DNA of 64,000 nucleotides from Mangifera indica (taxonomy: Eukaryota > Streptophyta > Magnoliopsida > Sapindales > Anacardiaceae): assembly GCF_011075055.1 (NCBI RefSeq), contig NC_058155.1, positions 620,001 through 684,000 on the forward strand, read 5' to 3'. The position numbers and the translations under genes are program-made. Each line of letters opens with the position of its first letter. Positions within the stretch are counted from its first letter, which is position 1. A model generated the notes under the pieces. It saw only the letters and a list, made by a program, of their open reading frames with translations, ran no database searches and was not told where the DNA came from. Below are positions 59,765 through 64,000 of this stretch, one piece after another.

Positions 59765-60860
59765 CTTGATCTTACCTGTGGGTACTACATCACCACTCTT
59801 ATTTGATGATAACTTAACCTCAAGTCAATTATGGAGAATACTACTACTCCTTTCAACTAGTCAAATAAATCATCAATTGTAGGTAATAAGTACTTGTTCT
59901 TCACTGCTACTTTATTCAACTCTTGGTAGTCTATGCACATTCTTATGGACATTTTTCTTTTAAACAAACAAAATGGGTGTTTCATAAGGAAAATGACTCG
60001 GTCTAATAAACTCATTCTCAAGCAACTCCTAAAGCTACTTTTTTAACTCTTGTTGCTCAATTAAGGCCATTCTATATGGTTTTTTTTTTATATAGGTGTT
60101 GTCTCCGATGCGAACTCAATATTGAACTTTATCTCCTACTCAAGTGTTAATCCTAGTAACTCCTTTAGAAATACATCTAAAAACTCCTAAATAACTGACG
60201 TCTTATTAATACTTAGGTCTAACTCTAACTTACTCACATGTGAGCCAAAAAACTTGTACATCTTTTACTTACCATCTTTCTTGCCTTTATGGTGATGATC
60301 ATAATGATTTTGATGTGCCCTCACTGAAATCAAATTGGTCACCATTCTCAAGATTGAACTAGACTTTCTTACATCGATAAACTATCTCAGCTTTATTCTT
60401 TCCTAAGAAATCCATCCTTAGAATCATATTGAAATTTGGCATCTCTAACTCTATTAGATCCATGAGAAGTTGTCTATATTAAATTTCTATAGTCTGCGCC
60501 AACAACATCTCATCATTGATCATTGACCTACCATTAAGTAACTTTGTCTTAACTCTTTTGCCACCCATATTGGTTATATCCCTAATCTCTTGACAAAACT
60601 TTTGGCTACAAAATAATGAGTAACACCACAATTAATCAAAATGTATAAAGGGGTACCATGATGAGAAATATAACTAATAATTACTAATAGGTTGGCTTCG
60701 GAAGGTTTTTGTATGGTAGTAAACACTCTAGCAATGGCTCCCCTTATTAGTTGTTCAACTTAGGCTGGAACTTTGAGACAAGATATGGCCATATGCCCCA
60801 GTTAATGACACTTGTAGCTAATTGCTTACCCAGTCAAGCATTCTCCTCTTCTATATCATT
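59765..60860 (-). pseudogene. Gypsy fragment G2b: zinc knuckle, protease, RT start
   Basis: YKCH.LGHMAISC (about 60780-60840), protease PLYILINCGVTHYFVAKSFV, where the active-site DSG reads NCG, then VIQEFLDVFLKELLGLTLE and RT up to [24 protein letters not shown] and FSIIDLRLSYHQIR at ~59780. RT is cut at ~59765 by the G1 LTR, which suggests that G1 inserted into this copy. Confidence 0.82.
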
Positions 60861-62040
60861 GTACCCTTAACACATAACTATGGGTGTTACAATCTTGGGT
60901 TTGTTTCATCCTTTCATAAACCCTCTTAACATCCTTAACCATCTTTGAGGTCATCTTTAGCCCAATTGACTAAACTAAAGCATTTCTTTCTCTGATATCT
61001 CATCTCAATGCAAAGGAGAATGACACTTGCATCCACACAAAGCTTTGTTAGGTGCCATTTTAATTGTTGCTAGTAGACATTGTTGTATATAAAGTTAATC
61101 AATGGCAACAACTTAACCTAACTTGCTTGATGATTTAAGCAACAGACTTTTAACATATCCTCTAGCACCTAATTAGTTCATTCGTTTAAGGGTGGTATAT
61201 TGTATTAAAGTCTAAATTTGTACCCAACAATCTTTGAAGACTTTTCCAAAAGGTTGACATGAACCTTATATCTTTATCTAAAACTATGGTCTTGACTACC
61301 TCATGAAGCTTAATGATCTCCTTTATATAAATACAACCCAACTTATATGTAAAGGTTACTAGCAAGAAATGGGATGTTTTGGTCAATTGATCCACTATAA
61401 CCCATAAAGCATTGTACCCTCGCACCTTTGGAAACCCTACAATGAAATCCATGAAGATATGCTCCTTTTTCCACTTAAGCACACTTAATGATTATAGCAA
61501 CCCTAATGGTCTATGATGCTCAACCTTGTCCTATTAGCATGTGAAACAATTGGCTACAAACTCTTCTACATCTTTCTTCATTCCTAACCACTAGAAGTTC
61601 TTATTCAAATCTTGATACATCTTTGCACCCTTAGGATGAGTTATGTAAAAGGAATTATAGCCTTCAACCAAGATCCTTTATCTTAACTCTAAGTCTTAGA
61701 GTACACATATTCTGCCTTGAAACCTTAATACCTCTTCCATAGTTAGAAAATTTGACTCAAGTCCATCTTTAACCCTTTGGATCATTTGACTACATAACTT
61801 ATCAAATGCTTGCTTCACTTGGACCTTCTGCAATAGAGTTAATTTGATTTCTACTAATGGGTATTGTGTATTGTTTAGGCAAAATCCAATTTGGTGGGTT
61901 TCAAGGAAGCAAAAGGTTGTAGTTTTATCATCTACTGAATCATATACAAAGTCTTGAATAAGATGGTTACTTAAAATTCCTAGTTGAATCATTTGTTTTC
62001 TAAGTTGTAGCTTGAATGTCTCAAATATGTTATCATTTGG
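60861..62040 (-). pseudogene. Gypsy fragment G2a: RNase H spacer and integrase
   Basis: Open 61696-61992 (EEVLRFQGRICVL at the end), zinc site HPKGAKMYQDL...NCFTC at ~61540-61650, core open 61186-61482 (MDFIVGFPKVRGYNALWVIV, IVLDKDIRFMSTFWKSLQRL, FNTIYHP) with catalytic Asp residues kept, then a frameshifted LLPLINFIYNN segment and RVYERMKQTQD near 60910. It precedes G2b in the reading direction although integrase should follow RT. Confidence 0.85.
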
Positions 62041-62049
62041 TATGATAAT

Positions 62050-62265
62050 TAGGGAGCTAGATCTCTAGCATCAAATTCTATGTTTCATAGTAGGACAAAA
62101 CATATAGAAATTGATATGCATTATATAAGTGAGCAAGTTGCATCCAAAATACTTTTTGTGTAGTATTTGCCCTTTGAATTTCAAATTATTGATGCTCTTA
62201 CAAACCATTATCAGTTGCAAGGTTTGAGATGTGAAGGTATAAAATGAATATGATGTCTATTGTTG
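62050..62265 (+). pseudogene. Copia RNase H C-terminus, family F
   Basis: Plus strand reads LASNSMFHSRTKHIEIDMHY then ISEQVASKILFV.YLPFEFQI and IDALTNHYQLQGLRCEGIK, the RTKHIEIDxHFIRE ... ADxxTKPL end of copia pol. One stop. It belongs to a different copia lineage from A, C and E (RTKHIEID instead of HQRSRYVQQKYH). The rest of the element is replaced by gypsy sequence. Confidence 0.8.
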
Positions 62266-62297
62266 TGGTGCCAATCAGTAAACAAGAAGCTAAGCAC

Positions 62298-63790
62298 TGT
62301 TAGATAAGTTTAATTAAAGAATTTTAGGGGATTCATTGATGTAATTTTAGTATGGTTGTTTGAATGAGTGTATTTGTTGTTGAAATGTTGAAACAAAATT
62401 TTTATATGTATGCATGTGACTGGTCAATGGTGTGTTTTGTTTTCTATTATATGAATTGGTATAATTAATGTTGGTGAGCTTTGATCTATGGTGTTGATGG
62501 TTGAGTTTAAAAGACACGAGGATGGTTATTGTCTTTTGGAATTGTTATAAGATTGACTATGAAGGAAACTAGGAGGATAATATTTTTTTAGAGTATATGT
62601 AGTTGTTTCTTAGCTTTTTATATGTTCACTTTAATTTGATCTACTGACATGTGCAATGACACTACTAATATGTTGGTGCAAATGATCTATAAATAGTTGT
62701 TCTGTTGGTTTGTTTGTGTAATTGAACTAAGTTGTTGAATATATATTTTGATGTTATTTTGGTCTAAAGTTTATGTAAGCTTAGTGAGAAGATCAAAGCA
62801 ATCTAGAGTTGATGTTGTGTGGTTTTTCTTTTCTGGTCATTCTTTTTTCAAGCAAAACAAATTATTTTTGTTTTTACATGAGGGAGGATAAGAACAATGA
62901 AAGGTGCATTGGTTATTAGCAGAAAAATGTGCATTGCAACAGAGGTTGTTGATGAAAAGTGATAAAGAGGAGCATAGCATACGGTGTGTTTTATTGAAGT
63001 GAAGCATACAAGAGAAGATTCATTCAACAGTTGAGATATTTGTTATAGTTTTTTTTTTTTTTTGAAATAATCGAAAGGTTGTTGTAAACTGTCATAAGGA
63101 TTGCTACCCTGGCTGGCACTTGGACAAATATAAAAACAATAAATGATTTTCATGCATCGCGTTGGTTGCACCATCAAAGGAGAACCAGCCTCTAACATGC
63201 CTTATGTTTACATTGTCTTTCACTAATTAAAAAGATACATGTGAGCATTAATGTGTAGTTCATGGACGTTTCAATTTCTAGCAAAATGCCAGGTAGTTTC
63301 ATAACTCGCATCCATTTCTCTCTCTTCTTTTTGTTAACATGTAATTTGCATTTGTCTTTGTTCAAATTCCAAATAGCACAAAGACAAGCAATGGATTAAA
63401 TTTCAGCCCTTGAGTTATTAGAAATTTCAATCAAGCTCCTTTAATTCAGAAAAGGACCAATTACTTCCCTTTCCGTTAGTTTATGTGATTCAGACATTTT
63501 TATTATTAAGTGTGAAGAATATTGAATTAATAAAACGGTATGTTTTGTGTTTATAGTGGTGGTTGGAAAAAGATGTTTCTTTACAAATAAGCATTGTATT
63601 TTTCTCTTCTTCGACAAGAATAGTCCTTCAATTCAAGCGGTCATAGAGTTTTCCTCCTCTAGCAATATGAAGACGATAGAAAGATCTAACTTAGGATTGC
63701 CAACTTAGCAGATTTTTGTAGGTGGCTGTATATAAGCAATCTTGTATTTGTATTTGTATTTGAAGTTAATAAAATTGAGGTATTATTCAT
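62298..63790 (+). repeat. Possible 3' LTR of the family F copia element
   Basis: TGTTAGATAAGTTTAATT follows the RNase H remnant by ~35 bp, as an LTR start would. The 63720-63780 stretch (GGTGGCTGTATATAAGCAAT, ATTAATAAAATTGAGG-like) looks like a promoter and polyadenylation end of a copia LTR. No second LTR, end dinucleotide or target duplication confirms it, and 1.5 kb is long, so an insertion in between is possible. A 17-nt poly-T run lies at about 63050. Confidence 0.3.
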
Positions 63791-64000
63791 GAATTTCTCC
63801 ATTATTGACATAACATCACATAATTAAATTATTTTAAATTAAAGATAAAATAGTATTTAATTATATAATAATATACAATGTTTGAATACATTATTACTAC
63901 ATATATTATTATTTGATCATTAAATAAATCACATATATGGTTAATAATTAAATTTAATGGCAAAAACTAATGACAAGGACCACAGTAATCATTCACCAAA
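63791..64000. other. AT-rich DNA, nothing recognised
   Basis: Runs of ATTATTA/TAATATA with no coding or repeat boundary visible. Confidence 0.3.

Noticed and set aside
62870..63060. Possible host exon near the right end
   Set aside because: Frames are short, no splice-consistent coding pattern or known domain is visible, and a poly-T run follows.

Overview
This is AT-rich plant nuclear DNA made almost entirely of decayed, nested LTR retrotransposons. I see no intact host gene, no rRNA or tRNA gene and no CRISPR array. Assignment to a plant rests on the element types: Ty1/copia elements of the Angela/BARE-like kind with 1.5-1.7 kb LTRs and initiator-Met tRNA primer sites, and Ty3/gypsy elements of the Tekay/Del chromovirus kind. 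The species cannot be named from the sequence. Every coding remnant carries stops, frameshifts or deletions.

Four copia groups are recognisable; the letters are local names. Family E has ~1.52 kb LTRs. E1 lies at 1-4850 on the minus strand and runs off the left edge; E2 lies at 15713-21075 on the plus strand; an E fragment hosts family A. Family A has 1.62 kb LTRs and is present twice. Family C has 1.64-1.72 kb LTRs and includes element D at about 7380-14038, several LTR fragments, and an RT/RNase H/3' LTR end at 50091-53255. Family F is only an RNase H remnant near 62.1 kb.

Layout: 1-4850 E1; 4851-7380 gypsy LTR-like scraps and unrecognised DNA; 7380-14038 element D; 14039-15712 head-to-head C LTR fragments; 15713-21075 E2 (LTR, leader, gag, protease region, integrase); 21076-24050 inverted C leader and truncated C LTR; 24163-50105 a direct tandem duplication of a ~12.97 kb unit (E fragment + family A element + E gag fragment + inverted C LTR); 50091-53255 the C pol end and 3' LTR; 53256-62040 three or four minus-strand gypsy pieces; 62050-64000 a copia RNase H remnant and a possible LTR.

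The most interesting observations are: (1) a conserved array of four hairpins in the transcribed 5' leader of families E and A, each showing the same loop motif (sense TTCTATTATGTG), with conserved spacing and loop sizes but different, compensating stems, which suggests a structured retrotransposon RNA element; (2) the 12.97 kb tandem duplication with a 2-bp microhomology junction and a very uneven mismatch distribution between copies; (3) an inversion inside the family A element that flipped its 5' LTR and half its leader, leaving two LTRs in inverted orientation around gag-pol; and (4) a recurrent interrupted palindrome in family C LTRs and leader. All comparisons were made by eye.
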